From contig CAMCXO010000001.1 of NCBI GenBank assembly GCA_945883565.1, positions 1 through 64,000 on the forward strand: DNA of 64,000 nt, read 5' to 3'. The notes below the pieces were generated by a model. It ran no database searches. It was given only the letters and a program-made list of their open reading frames with translations, and was not told the origin of the DNA. The position numbers and the translations under genes are program-made. This DNA is from Chryseobacterium gleum (GTDB taxonomy: Bacteria; Bacteroidota; Bacteroidia; Flavobacteriales; Schleiferiaceae). Positions 1-8,592 of the stretch are shown here, one piece after another; position 1 is the first letter of the stretch; the number at the start of each line of letters is the position of its first letter.

Positions 1-66
1 TCTAAAATAACCGATTTGTCTCAAGAAAGGATAAGGGAAATATTGAAAGAAAACGGATTGATGTAA
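1..66 (+). CDS. 3' end of an unidentified gene (partial)
   Basis: An open frame runs in from the left edge and stops at a TAA at 64-66. It gives 21 residues ending in ..REILKENGLM, a charged helical tail typical of the end of a soluble protein. The start and most of the gene lie outside the window, so no function can be assigned. It could also be a chance open stretch; 22 codons is weak evidence by itself. Confidence 0.35.
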   Translation, partial: SKITDLSQERIREILKENGLM

Positions 67-192
67 TTTGGCCTTTCAGCACGGCGGCAGGGAAACGGCA
101 GATGATGCTTGGTAAGACCTATACAAAGGAGCTCGCCCAGCCGCCATTCTTCAAAGGAGCACAGTCGACACGACAGGCTGAAAAGGCCTTGA

Positions 193-254
193 CCTTTTGG
201 GGCAAGCCAAAAGGAACAAGCCCTGCGCCGGCGATTGAGGCGCGCTGAAGACTA
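193..254. repeat. Intergenic repeat element, copy 1
   Basis: The core at 203-242 is identical over 40 bases to 396-435, and similarity extends from about 193 to 254. The left part folds into a perfect 8-bp hairpin, CCTTTTGG (193-200) with CCAAAAGG (207-214). A G/C-rich core (GCGCCGGCG) follows. It is non-coding and looks like a dispersed intergenic element; only two copies are in this window. Confidence 0.8.
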
Positions 255-336
255 AGCAGCGGGGGATTTCCTTTTCCCGCGGATTGCGCAGAAGGACGCA
301 GATTTCAAAAAGGTCCAGCAATTATAATATCTGGGA

Positions 337-385
337 ATGTTGTGAATAGCCTTAGAATTTTTCTATAAGCCAGTATTCACAACAT
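337..385. repeat. 12-bp inverted repeat with 25-base loop
   Basis: ATGTTGTGAATA at 337-348 is perfectly complementary to TATTCACAACAT at 374-385. The stem is AT-rich and lies exactly between the two copies of the intergenic repeat. It could be a hairpin in a transcript or a protein-binding palindrome. It lacks the G/C-rich stem and clean T-run of a standard terminator. Confidence 0.6.
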
Positions 386-447
386 CCTTTTTGGTCAAGC
401 CAAAAGGAACAAGCCCTGCGCCGGCGATTGAGGCGCCCTGAAGATTA
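386..447. repeat. Intergenic repeat element, copy 2
   Basis: This is the second copy of the element at 193-254, offset by 193 bases. The hairpin arm carries one extra T (CCTTTTTGG, 386-394, against CCAAAAGG, 400-407), and the end differs by single substitutions (CGCCCTGAAGATTA against CGCGCTGAAGACTA). The compensated hairpin with drift outside it suggests that the fold matters, or that both copies came from one mobile or amplified source. Confidence 0.8.
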
Positions 448-533
448 ATCAATAGCAAGAATGTAATAGCCGCAGGCCAATAGAAAAAATCTTTCAACCA
501 AACAAAAACCATTGGTCCCTCGCCATACCACCC

Positions 534-1040
534 CTAAAACAAATACACCCCAGCCTCAGGTTCAAAAACCACCTCAATGTGTTCTTTGAGCGTTGTAGAA
601 AGACTTAAACCTTTAACATCCGCCCGCACAGGCCAGCGGTGGTGGTCGCGGTCAACCATTACCACCGTTATGAGACCGGCAATAGGAGCAGTTAAAAAAG
701 CCTGCATGCCATAAATAAGGGTACTGCCAGTGTTCAAAACATCGTCTATTAAAACCACAAATCGGTTTTCCAGCTGTTCAGGGCCCACGCTTATTTGCGG
801 CAATTGGGCAGTAGGCTCGGCTTTATTGAGTTTTACCTGAGCAAATTCCAGACTCTGTGGGCTGTTTTTTTGTAAGTGACTGGCCAAACGCTCAGCCAGT
901 ATATTGCCTTTAGGCACAATGCCGGCCAAAAGCAAGGTGTGGTGGCCGAAACTGAGCTCTTGTACTTGCCAGGCCATACGCTCTATTTTTTGGGCTATTT
1001 GCGAGGCGTTTAAAATTTGGGTTGCGTTTTCTGCCATCAT
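534..1040 (-). CDS. Phosphoribosyltransferase (PyrR-like family)
   Basis: This 168-residue protein of the type I phosphoribosyltransferase fold carries the PRPP-binding loop VVLIDDVLNTGST at about residues 95-107. It resembles the PyrR/hypoxanthine-type PRTases in length and motif. The substrate base cannot be told from the sequence, and a regulatory rather than catalytic role is possible as in PyrR. The start ATG overlaps the stop of the upstream rlmD gene (ATGA, 1037-1040), so the two are probably cotranscribed and translationally coupled. No pyrimidine operon genes lie beside it, which argues against assuming PyrR function. Confidence 0.8.
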   Translation of the reverse strand: MMAENATQILNASQIAQKIERMAWQVQELSFGHHTLLLAGIVPKGNILAERLASHLQKNSPQSLEFAQVKLNKAEPTAQLPQISVGPEQLENRFVVLIDDVLNTGSTLIYGMQAFLTAPIAGLITVVMVDRDHHRWPVRADVKGLSLSTTLKEHIEVVFEPEAGVYLF

Positions 1041-2467
1041 AGGTTTCGTTGCTTAAGCAAAACTACGTTTTCGATATGGGCAGTATGTGGAAACATATCA
1101 ACGGGTTGCAGTTTTTCTATTTCGTAATGCTCCTTCATCAGCCCTAAATCGCGTGCCTGCGTGGCCGAATTGCAACTAATATAAACCCATTTAGGTGGAG
1201 CAATTTCTATAATTTGTTTCACCACGTCGGGGTGCATACCTTCACGAGGGGGGTCGGTTAGCAGCATTTGGGGCTTGCCATGGGTGCGAATAAACTGGGC
1301 ATCGAGCACCTTTCGCATATCGCCGGCAAAAAATTGGGCATTACTTATGCCATTAAGCTCGGCGTTTAAACGGGCATCGGCAACAGCCGCCTCAACGCCT
1401 TCTATGCCAATAACCTGTTTGGCTTTTTGCGCCATATACAAAGCTAGGGTCCCTGTACCTGTATAAAGATCGTAAACCAAGGCTTCGTTTTGCAAATTGG
1501 CAAACTCCAGAGCTATGCGGTACAATTCGGCCGCTTGCTTGGGGTTGGTTTGGTAGAAACTTTTAGGCCCTATGTTGAAGTGCAAATCGGCAGCACCCCG
1601 AAAACCGGGCATGGTTTCGGTGATAAGCGCTTGGCCCCAGAAATGTTGCATATCCAGTTCGTACAAACTGTCGTTCGCCTTGTCGTTAAAAGCATACCAA
1701 ATAGACTTTATTTCGCTAAATGCCTCCTGCAAAGCACTTAAAAGTTCGTGTAATTCCTGGCTCCTGTTTTCGGCCACCTGAAGCATTACCATAAAATCGC
1801 CCCGGCTGTTGTTGCGCAACATAAGGCTGCGGAGAAAGCCTTGTTTTTGTCGTGGGTGGTAAAAACTCCAGTTTTGTTTTATGGCATATTGCTTAATAAA
1901 ATCGCGGATGAGGTTTGAGGGCTCGGGCTGTAAATGGCAGGTGTTTACATTAAAAACACGGTCCCAGCGACCCGGAATGTGAAAGCCGGCGGCCCTGCGA
2001 TCAAAGTTTTCAGCGGTATTGGCCACTTCATGGGCCTCGAGCCAGCGCTCTCCCGAAAAACTGTACTCGAGTTTGTTTCGGTACCGGTAAATTTCAGGAG
2101 CAGGCAAAATGGGTTCGCACTCGGGCAGCTCCAGCCCACCCAATCGTTCTAAATGGTTTATAACTTCGTTTTGCTTGGCTTTGAGTTGTTCGCTGTACAG
2201 CAAGTTTTGCCAAGAACAACCCCCACAAAGGCCAAAGTGCTGACACTGGGCTGGTACCCGAAGCGGAGAGGCTTGGGTAAGCTCTATCAATGTGCCTTCG
2301 AGGTGTTGTTTGCGCTTTTTTTGAACCTGAACCTTTACCACATCGCCCGGAACCGCGCCCTTAATAAATACCACCCGTCCTTCGGCATCGCGGGCAATAG
2401 CCTTGCCTTTCGACGCCACCGATTGAACGTTTAGGCCTTCTAAAATAAATTGTGCATTTTTTGGCAT
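1037..2467 (-). CDS. rlmD: 23S rRNA (uracil-C5)-methyltransferase, RlmD/TrmA family
   Basis: A 476-residue RNA m5U methyltransferase. It has an N-terminal TRAM domain (about residues 5-62), then the four cysteines expected to hold a [4Fe-4S] cluster (C75, C81, C84, C177). The SAM site is YDLYTGTGTL near 333-342, DPPREG lies near 405-410, and the catalytic cysteine C432 is in YISCNSA. These features fit the RlmD/RumA branch, which modifies U1939 of 23S rRNA; related paralogues modify other positions, so the exact target is inferred. It is the first gene of a two-gene unit with the PRTase and is divergent from pheT. A TATCTTTG box lies only four bases upstream of the ATG. Confidence 0.88.
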   Translation of the reverse strand: MPKNAQFILEGLNVQSVASKGKAIARDAEGRVVFIKGAVPGDVVKVQVQKKRKQHLEGTLIELTQASPLRVPAQCQHFGLCGGCSWQNLLYSEQLKAKQNEVINHLERLGGLELPECEPILPAPEIYRYRNKLEYSFSGERWLEAHEVANTAENFDRRAAGFHIPGRWDRVFNVNTCHLQPEPSNLIRDFIKQYAIKQNWSFYHPRQKQGFLRSLMLRNNSRGDFMVMLQVAENRSQELHELLSALQEAFSEIKSIWYAFNDKANDSLYELDMQHFWGQALITETMPGFRGAADLHFNIGPKSFYQTNPKQAAELYRIALEFANLQNEALVYDLYTGTGTLALYMAQKAKQVIGIEGVEAAVADARLNAELNGISNAQFFAGDMRKVLDAQFIRTHGKPQMLLTDPPREGMHPDVVKQIIEIAPPKWVYISCNSATQARDLGLMKEHYEIEKLQPVDMFPHTAHIENVVLLKQRNL

Positions 2468-2471
2468 GGGG

Positions 2472-2479
2472 CAAAGATA
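2472..2479 (-). promoter_or_regulatory. -7 promoter box for rlmD
   Basis: On the minus strand TATCTTTG is a perfect match to the Bacteroidota -7 consensus TAnnTTTG. It ends four bases before the rlmD ATG, so the transcript would begin at or within a base or two of the start codon. No clear -33 TTG/TTTG is seen at the usual distance. Confidence 0.6.
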
Positions 2480-2507
2480 GCTTCACAGCGTCGCGGGCCT
2501 CATTTGT

Positions 2508-2515
2508 TACCTTCG
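2508..2515 (+). promoter_or_regulatory. -7 promoter box for pheT
   Basis: TACCTTCG matches TAnnTTTG with one change and lies 19 bases before the pheT ATG, within the 67-base divergent gap shared with rlmD. A clear -33 element is not seen. Confidence 0.45.
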
Positions 2516-2534
2516 CGCCTCCATTGTTGCAACT

Positions 2535-4928
2535 ATGAAAATTTCGTATCGCTGGTTAAAGCAGTATTTACACACCGATTTAGACCCCCAGGCTTTGGGC
2601 GAAATTCTAACCGAAATTGGTTTAGAAACCGAGAAGATTTCGAAAATTGAGCCGGTTGAGGGTGGGTTAAATGGGGTAGTGGTTGGAGAAGTGTTGGCCT
2701 GCGAACAGCACCCTAATGCCGACCGTTTAAAATTAACCCGGGTAAATGTGGGCCAGAGCGAGGCATTGCATATTGTATGTGGAGCACCTAATGTGGCCGT
2801 AGGTCAAAAAGTGGCGGTGGCTTTGGTGGGAAGCACTTTATTCCCTAAAAATGCTGAGCCTTTGACCATTAAAAAAGGCAAAATCAGGGGAGAGGTTTCT
2901 GAGGGTATGTTGTGTGCCGAAGACGAACTGGGCTTGGGCGAAAGCCATGCGGGCATTATGGTGCTGCCGCAAGAAGCCTTAGTGGGTTCAAATTTGGCCG
3001 AAGTGCTGGGTTTAGAAAGCGATTATTCCATAGAAATAGGTTTAACGCCCAATAGGGCCGATGCCATGAGCCACTATGGGGTGGCCCGCGATTTACATGC
3101 GGCCTTGCAATGGAGGGGTATAAAAAGTGAATTAACACTGCCCAGTGTGCAGTTTTTTCAGGTTCAATCGCCTAAATACCGAGTTAATTTAAGGGTAGAA
3201 GATGTGGAAGCCTGTCCCCGCTATTTTGGTTTGGTGGTTGATGGACTAAAAGTGGGGCCTTCGCCCAAATGGTTACAAGATAAGCTAATGGCCACCGATT
3301 TAAAACCCATTAACAATGTCGTTGATGTAACCAATTTTGTGATGCACGAACTGGGCCATCCGCTTCATGCTTTTGATTGGACCAAAATAGAGGAGGGTAC
3401 AGTGGTGGTGAGGCAGGCTGGGGGAGAAGACTTTACCACTTTAGATGGTAAAGCCAGGGCATTACATGCACTTGATTTGTGTATTTGCGATGCCGAAAAA
3501 CCCATGTGTTTGGCAGGGGTTTTTGGCGGATTAAACAGTGGAGTTAGCGAATTGACCCATGCGGTATTTTTAGAATCGGCTTATTTTAATCCGGTGCGCA
3601 TTCGGAAAACGGCCAAAAGGCATGGTTTAAATACCGATGCATCGTTTAGGTATGAGCGCGGTATAGACCCCAATATGGGCATGTTGGCTTTGAAGCGCGC
3701 AGCCATTTTGCTGCAAGAAGTAGCGGGCGGCTATGTGGCATCCGAAATAGCAGAGGTGGAGAATAAAGTATTCGAGCCAAACCGGCTACGGGTGTCGGTA
3801 AAGCGCGTAGAAGGATTAATTGGCCATGCTTTAGGTGCCGATGCAGTAAAACGTATTTTGCAGTTGCTCGAAATAAAAGTATTGGCCGAAAACGGCGATG
3901 CTTTGGAATTGGAAATTCCGCCCTACCGTGTAGACGTTCTTCGAGAGGCCGATGTGGTTGAGGAAGTTTTGCGTATTTACGGACTAAACAACATTCCGTT
4001 TCCGGAAAAAATGGCGTTTAGTACGGGCAGTTCCGATGTGTATGGTTTGGCGGCCCTAAGGAATAAAGTGTCGGAGTTTTTGGTGGCCAAAGGGGTTCAG
4101 GAATGCCTGCACAACTCCTTACACAAAGAGGCCGCCTACGAAGGCGAGGATTTGGTGCGCATTTTAAATCCGCTTAGTCAGGATCTGGGGGTATTGCGAA
4201 ACCATCCTTTGCCCAATGGTTTGGAGAGCATTCAGCGCAACGTTAATTTTAGACAAGGCGATTTGCGCTTTTTTGAGTTTGGTAGAACCTACCACAAAAC
4301 CGAAAAAGGGTACAGAGAAGAAGGCTTCCTGGCTCTATGGTGCAGCGGTAGGCAGAATGTTGAAAACTGGAATGTGGGAAAAGAAATGGCCGACTTTTTT
4401 GGGATGAAGGCTTTGGTTTTAGGGATTTTGGATTTGTTGGGATTAAGGGATTTGGATGAAAAGCAAGAAAACGGCCGCTTTTATTTGGAAAGTAAGAAAA
4501 AGCGTTTGGCAGAAGTATTTGAAGTGCCAAAATCGGTTTTACAAGCTTACGACCTCGAACAAGCTGTGTTTTTTGCCCATTTGAATTGGGACATAGTTTC
4601 AAATTTGGCCTTGAAACACCGTATTGCAACCAGCGAAATTATACGATTTCCAAGGGTGAGGCGTGATTTAGCCCTCTTGGTTGATAAAAACCACCCGTTT
4701 GCCGATATAAAGGCATGTTTGGAAAAAGTGAACCGCAAGTGGCTGCAAGAGGTTGGTTTATTTGATGTTTACGAAGGCAAAAACCTGCCCGATGGCAAGG
4801 TGTCGTATGCGGTTAAATTGGTGCTTCAAGATGCGGGTAAAACTTTAACCGACTCTGAAATAGATAAATACATAGAAAAAGCCCTTAAAAGTTTACACGA
4901 CGAATTGGGGGCTGAACTTAGGTCGTAG
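2535..4928 (+). CDS. pheT: Phenylalanine-tRNA ligase beta subunit
   Basis: At 797 residues this is the usual length for the bacterial beta subunit of the alpha2-beta2 phenylalanyl-tRNA synthetase. The order is an EMAP-like tRNA-binding domain at the N-terminus (about 40-150), the B3/B4 editing region (about 210-385), the B5 domain (about 400-470), a pseudo-catalytic core, and the ferredoxin-fold anticodon-binding domain in the last 95 residues (FPRVRRDLALLVDK). The editing domain hydrolyses mischarged Tyr-tRNA(Phe). The alpha subunit gene pheS is not in this window, so the two are unlinked here, at least within 64 kb. The ATG at 2535 begins the canonical MKISYRWLKQY. Confidence 0.97.
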   Translation: MKISYRWLKQYLHTDLDPQALGEILTEIGLETEKISKIEPVEGGLNGVVVGEVLACEQHPNADRLKLTRVNVGQSEALHIVCGAPNVAVGQKVAVALVGSTLFPKNAEPLTIKKGKIRGEVSEGMLCAEDELGLGESHAGIMVLPQEALVGSNLAEVLGLESDYSIEIGLTPNRADAMSHYGVARDLHAALQWRGIKSELTLPSVQFFQVQSPKYRVNLRVEDVEACPRYFGLVVDGLKVGPSPKWLQDKLMATDLKPINNVVDVTNFVMHELGHPLHAFDWTKIEEGTVVVRQAGGEDFTTLDGKARALHALDLCICDAEKPMCLAGVFGGLNSGVSELTHAVFLESAYFNPVRIRKTAKRHGLNTDASFRYERGIDPNMGMLALKRAAILLQEVAGGYVASEIAEVENKVFEPNRLRVSVKRVEGLIGHALGADAVKRILQLLEIKVLAENGDALELEIPPYRVDVLREADVVEEVLRIYGLNNIPFPEKMAFSTGSSDVYGLAALRNKVSEFLVAKGVQECLHNSLHKEAAYEGEDLVRILNPLSQDLGVLRNHPLPNGLESIQRNVNFRQGDLRFFEFGRTYHKTEKGYREEGFLALWCSGRQNVENWNVGKEMADFFGMKALVLGILDLLGLRDLDEKQENGRFYLESKKKRLAEVFEVPKSVLQAYDLEQAVFFAHLNWDIVSNLALKHRIATSEIIRFPRVRRDLALLVDKNHPFADIKACLEKVNRKWLQEVGLFDVYEGKNLPDGKVSYAVKLVLQDAGKTLTDSEIDKYIEKALKSLHDELGAELRS

Positions 4929-4980
4929 AACGTCTTTAGGCTTTATATTCGAACCCAATACCCCTAAAATTCAAAACACC

Positions 4981-6156
4981 ATGAAAGAAGTAGTAATTGT
5001 TTCGGCTGTTCGCACAGCCATTGGCAGCTTTATGGGAAGCCTGTCGGGCATACCGGCTCCCAAACTGGGTGCAGCCGCCATTCAAGGCGCATTAAATAAA
5101 ATAAAGCTTGATCCAGCCTTGGTTCAGGAGGTGTATATGGGCAATGTTTTACAAGCCGGAAGTGGGCAAGCGCCTGCCCGACAAGCCGCCATATTTGCGG
5201 GTTTATCTAATGAGGTGCCCTGCACCACCGTTAATAAAGTATGCGCCTCAGGCATGAAGGCCGTGGCCATGGCTGCCCAAGCCATTAAAGCAGGCGACGC
5301 TGAGATTATGGTAGCCGGAGGCATGGAAAACATGAGTCAGGTTCCACATTATGTTCAAATGCGTATTGGGGTAAAACTGGGAGCAGTTCAAATGGTAGAT
5401 GGCATGGTGCACGATGGCTTAACCGATGTTTACAATGCCATTCATATGGGCAGTTGCTCAGAACTTTGTGCAGAAGAACATGCTTTTAGCAGAGAAGATC
5501 AAGACCTGTTTGCCATAGAATCGTATACCCGTTCGGCCAAAGCTTGGGAACAAGGCAAGTTTAACGATGAAGTGGTTCCGGTTATGGTGCCTCAGCGCAA
5601 AGGCGATGACTTGGCGTTTGTCCATGATGAGGAATACAAAAATGTGGATTTTGCCAAAATCCCCACTTTAAAGCCGGTGTTTAAAAAAGATGGTACCATT
5701 ACGGCTGCAAATGCCTCCACCTTAAACGATGGAGCGGCAGCACTCGTTTTGATGAGCCGCGAAAAAGCCGATGCTTTAGGGCTTAAACCCCTCGCGCGTA
5801 TTTTATCGTATGCCGATGCAGCCCATGCACCTGAATGGTTTACCACAGCTCCGGCCAAGGCTTTGCCTATTGCCATTGCCAAAGCAGGATTAAAAATATC
5901 AGATATAGAATACTTTGAGCTCAATGAGGCTTTTTCGGTGGTGGGCCTGGCCAATATTAAATTGTTGGGCATTTCGGCCGACCACACCAATGTAAATGGT
6001 GGAGCGGTTTCTTTGGGTCACCCACTGGGCGCCTCTGGAGCGCGCATTTTGGTAACCCTTATCCATGTATTGCACCAAAATGGAGCCCGCTACGGTGCTG
6101 CAGGAATTTGCAATGGTGGAGGAGGGGCCGGCGCAATGGTAATTGAACGTTTATAG
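4981..6156 (+). CDS. Acetyl-CoA C-acetyltransferase (thiolase)
   Basis: This 391-residue thiolase has all three catalytic positions visible: acyl-accepting C88 (VNKVCASG), H347 (SLGHPLGASG) and C377 (GICNGGGG). The length and motifs fit the degradative/biosynthetic acetyl-CoA acetyltransferase group (AtoB/ThlA type), which condenses or cleaves acetoacetyl-CoA. No other beta-oxidation or butanoate gene is adjacent, so the pathway is not fixed by context. A possible -7 box, TATATTCG (4944-4951), lies 29 bases before the ATG. The next gene follows after 15 bases. Confidence 0.93.
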   Translation: MKEVVIVSAVRTAIGSFMGSLSGIPAPKLGAAAIQGALNKIKLDPALVQEVYMGNVLQAGSGQAPARQAAIFAGLSNEVPCTTVNKVCASGMKAVAMAAQAIKAGDAEIMVAGGMENMSQVPHYVQMRIGVKLGAVQMVDGMVHDGLTDVYNAIHMGSCSELCAEEHAFSREDQDLFAIESYTRSAKAWEQGKFNDEVVPVMVPQRKGDDLAFVHDEEYKNVDFAKIPTLKPVFKKDGTITAANASTLNDGAAALVLMSREKADALGLKPLARILSYADAAHAPEWFTTAPAKALPIAIAKAGLKISDIEYFELNEAFSVVGLANIKLLGISADHTNVNGGAVSLGHPLGASGARILVTLIHVLHQNGARYGAAGICNGGGGAGAMVIERL

Positions 6157-6171
6157 TTCGATAACCAAAAC

Positions 6172-6951
6172 ATGCAGTTCGGGTCTACTTTGTTGTACGC
6201 CGTGCCCATAAGGGCTCAGGCAAGCGAAAAATCGGAAATGGTTTCGCAATTGCTGTTTGGCGAACCCTTCGCGGTTTTGGAAGCGCGCGAAAAGTGGACC
6301 CGAATTAAATCGTTGTTAGACAAATACGAAGGCTGGATAGCGAGCAACCAATGGATTGAGATAGAGGCCGAGGCGGCGAAGAACAGACCTGTCTATTTTG
6401 CAGCCGACTTGGTAAACGCGTTGGAAACCTCGGTTCAACAAAGTTTGGGTTATGTGCCTTTGGGGGCCATTTTATCCGAATGGAATGAAGAATTATCAGA
6501 AGGTCGATTAGGTAGTCACGCATTTGTTTACAAAGGAAGCATAACGTCTAAAGTGTCGTCGCGCAAACGTTTAGTAGAAAACGCGCTTCGGTTTTTAAAT
6601 GCGCCATACTTATGGGGTGGAAAAACCCCCTTCGGCATAGATTGTTCGGGTCTGGTTCAAATGGTTTATCGCCTTTCAGGAAAATTTATGCCCCGTGATG
6701 CCTGGCAACAAGCCGAAATGAAAGGCAAAACCTTGGGCTTCCTGGCCGAATGTAAACCGGGCGATTTGGCCTTTTTCGACAACGAAGAAGGCAAAATTGT
6801 GCACGTTGGCATCTTATTAAGTCCAGAGCGTATTTTACATGCCAGCGGTTTTGTGCGTATTGATGGAATCGACCAATCAGGAATATACAACGCTACCAAG
6901 CGTATGCATACCCACAAATTGCGACTGCTTAAGCGCTTTTTAGCCAATTAA
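6172..6951 (+). CDS. SH3b plus NlpC/P60 peptidase
   Basis: A 259-residue protein with a bacterial SH3-like N-terminal region (about 1-65, ending EGWIASNQW) and a C-terminal NlpC/P60 cysteine peptidase domain (about 130-255). The triad is visible as C158 (GIDCSG), H211 (KIVHVGI) and H223 (ILHASG). Such enzymes cut gamma-D-Glu-diamino acid bonds in peptidoglycan stem peptides or recycle murein peptides. No signal peptide is seen, which favours a cytoplasmic muropeptide-recycling role like that of YkfC-type enzymes, though this is inference. Confidence 0.88.
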   Translation: MQFGSTLLYAVPIRAQASEKSEMVSQLLFGEPFAVLEAREKWTRIKSLLDKYEGWIASNQWIEIEAEAAKNRPVYFAADLVNALETSVQQSLGYVPLGAILSEWNEELSEGRLGSHAFVYKGSITSKVSSRKRLVENALRFLNAPYLWGGKTPFGIDCSGLVQMVYRLSGKFMPRDAWQQAEMKGKTLGFLAECKPGDLAFFDNEEGKIVHVGILLSPERILHASGFVRIDGIDQSGIYNATKRMHTHKLRLLKRFLAN

Positions 6952-7051
6952 GCCATTGGCCTCAAAGGGTCACAAAGCGAGGGCGACTTTGTTATGTTTG
7001 CGGTGTTTACAAAAAGCCGCGTAACCAAATTTCTACTTAACAGGCTATACG

Positions 7052-7059
7052 TACTTTTG
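7052..7059 (+). promoter_or_regulatory. -7 box immediately before guaA
   Basis: TACTTTTG matches TAnnTTTG exactly and ends three bases before the ATG at 7063. A second exact match, TATGTTTG, lies at 6993-7000. Either would place the transcription start downstream of the in-frame ATG at 6994, so the upstream extension of guaA is excluded if one of them is used. Confidence 0.5.
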
Positions 7060-7062
7060 AAC

Positions 7063-8592
7063 ATGCAGGAACGCATTCTTATTTTAGACTTTGGTTCGCA
7101 ATACACCCAACTTATTGCCCGCAGATTAAGGGAGTTGAATGTGTTTTGCGAAATATATCCGTTTAACAAAATACCAAACATTGGCTCCGAAACCAAAGGG
7201 GTTGTTTTGTCGGGAAGTCCGTTTTCTACCCTCGAAAAACACGCGCCTATTCCCAATTTAAATGGCATAAAAGGAAACTTGCCCATTTTGGGTATATGTT
7301 ACGGCGCCCAATATTTGGCGCATCATTTTGGGGGTATGGTTGAAAAATCGCGCAGCCGCGAATATGGTAGGGCCAATTTGAGCTGGATAGAAAGTGGCGA
7401 ATGCCTGTTTAACAATATTCCCGAGGGCAGTCAGGTATGGATGAGCCATGGCGATACCATTCAATCGCTGCCGGAACATTACCGGTTAATTGCTTCTACT
7501 AAAGATGTAAAGGTAGCAGCCTACAGAATTGAAGGCGAGGCAACTTATGCCGTTCAGTTTCATCCGGAGGTTTACCATACTTCACATGGTTTGCAACTGC
7601 TTACCAATTTTGTTGAAGAGGTATGTGGCTGTGCACGAAATTGGACGCCAGTGGCCTTTATTGAATCGACCATTCAAGAACTTAAGCAAAAACTGGGCAA
7701 CGACAAAGTGGTTCTGGGGCTTTCAGGTGGGGTCGATTCGTCGGTTGCGGCCACTTTATTAAGCGAAGCTATAGGCGATAGGCTGCACTGCATTTTTGTT
7801 AATAATGGCCTTTTGCGCAAAAATGAATTTGAAGAAGTACTTAAGCAGTACGAGGGTATGGGCCTTAATGTGAAGGGGGTAGATGCTTCCGACCGTTTTA
7901 TTTCGGCGTTGAGTGGATTAGCAGATCCGGAGGCCAAACGCAAAACCATAGGAAAATTGTTTATCGAGGTTTTCGATGATGAAGCACATGAAATAGAAGA
8001 GGTGAAGTGGTTGGCTCAGGGAACCATTTATCCGGATGTTATTGAATCGGTTTCGGTGGCAGGCCCCTCAGTTACCATTAAATCGCATCACAACGTAGGT
8101 GGATTACCTGAAAAAATGAACCTCCAGGTGGTGGAACCGCTACGTATGTTGTTTAAAGACGAGGTGCGTAAAGTGGGCAAAAGTTTGGGAATGCCTGAAA
8201 TGCTTTTGGGCCGACATCCTTTTCCTGGTCCGGGATTAGCCATTCGAATTTTGGGTGCGATTACCCCTGAACGCCTCGACATTTTAAAAGAGGTAGACCG
8301 CATTTTTATAGATGGCCTAAAACACGACGGACTTTACAACGACGTTTGGCAAGCGGGCGCCATTTTGCTCGATACCCGCTCGGTAGGGGTAATGGGCGAC
8401 GAGCGTACCTACGAAAATGTGGTGGCATTAAGGGCGGTTCAATCTGTAGATGGCATGACGGCCGACTGGGTGCATCTGCCTTACGATTTTTTGGCCCGAA
8501 TTTCAAACGAAATCATCAATAAGGTAAAAGGTGTTAATAGGGTAGTGTACGACATAAGCTCCAAGCCACCTGCAACAATAGAATGGGAATGA
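7063..8592 (+). CDS. guaA: GMP synthase (glutamine-hydrolysing)
   Basis: This 509-residue protein converts XMP to GMP using ATP and glutamine. The N-terminal class I glutamine amidotransferase has C79 (GICYG), H167 and E169 (FHPEV). The ATP pyrophosphatase has SGGVDSS at 221-227, and the C-terminal dimerisation domain ends KPPATIEWE, the canonical GuaA terminus. I chose the ATG at 7063 because it starts [16 protein letters not shown], where the family begins. The longer frame from 6994 adds 23 residues without similarity and overlaps a promoter box. The last ten bases overlap the next gene. Confidence 0.96.
   Translation: MQERILILDFGSQYTQLIARRLRELNVFCEIYPFNKIPNIGSETKGVVLSGSPFSTLEKHAPIPNLNGIKGNLPILGICYGAQYLAHHFGGMVEKSRSREYGRANLSWIESGECLFNNIPEGSQVWMSHGDTIQSLPEHYRLIASTKDVKVAAYRIEGEATYAVQFHPEVYHTSHGLQLLTNFVEEVCGCARNWTPVAFIESTIQELKQKLGNDKVVLGLSGGVDSSVAATLLSEAIGDRLHCIFVNNGLLRKNEFEEVLKQYEGMGLNVKGVDASDRFISALSGLADPEAKRKTIGKLFIEVFDDEAHEIEEVKWLAQGTIYPDVIESVSVAGPSVTIKSHHNVGGLPEKMNLQVVEPLRMLFKDEVRKVGKSLGMPEMLLGRHPFPGPGLAIRILGAITPERLDILKEVDRIFIDGLKHDGLYNDVWQAGAILLDTRSVGVMGDERTYENVVALRAVQSVDGMTADWVHLPYDFLARISNEIINKVKGVNRVVYDISSKPPATIEWE

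Larger units (their letters stand above)
67..533. other. Non-coding intergenic stretch with repeats
   Basis: No convincing ORF lies in these 467 bases. The stretch holds two copies of a roughly 60-base hairpin-forming element (193-254 and 386-447), a separate 12-bp inverted repeat (337-385) between them, and a short G/C-rich inverted pair near 259-282 (GCGGG..CCCGC). It separates a plus-strand gene end from the 3' end of the minus-strand PRTase gene. No promoter matching TAnnTTTG is obvious in it. Confidence 0.7.

Noticed and set aside
193-447. CRISPR array
   Set aside because: Only two copies are present, spacing is one 130-base gap, and the element has a coding-like G/C-rich palindromic core; no cas genes are near.
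67-533. tRNA or other structured RNA gene
   Set aside because: No cloverleaf or GTTCNANNC-like T-arm was found; the structure seen is explained by the repeats.
4249-4629. 126-codon ORF on the minus strand inside pheT
   Set aside because: It lies fully opposite a confident gene and its translation is rich in proline, serine and leucine without domain pattern; it is a shadow frame.
5592-5990. 132-codon minus-strand ORF inside the thiolase gene
   Set aside because: Antisense shadow of a well-supported gene; no independent feature such as a promoter or recognisable domain.
6994-7062. N-terminal extension of guaA from the ATG at 6994
   Set aside because: The added residues do not match GuaA, and TAnnTTTG boxes at 6993-7000 and 7052-7059 put transcription starts downstream of it.
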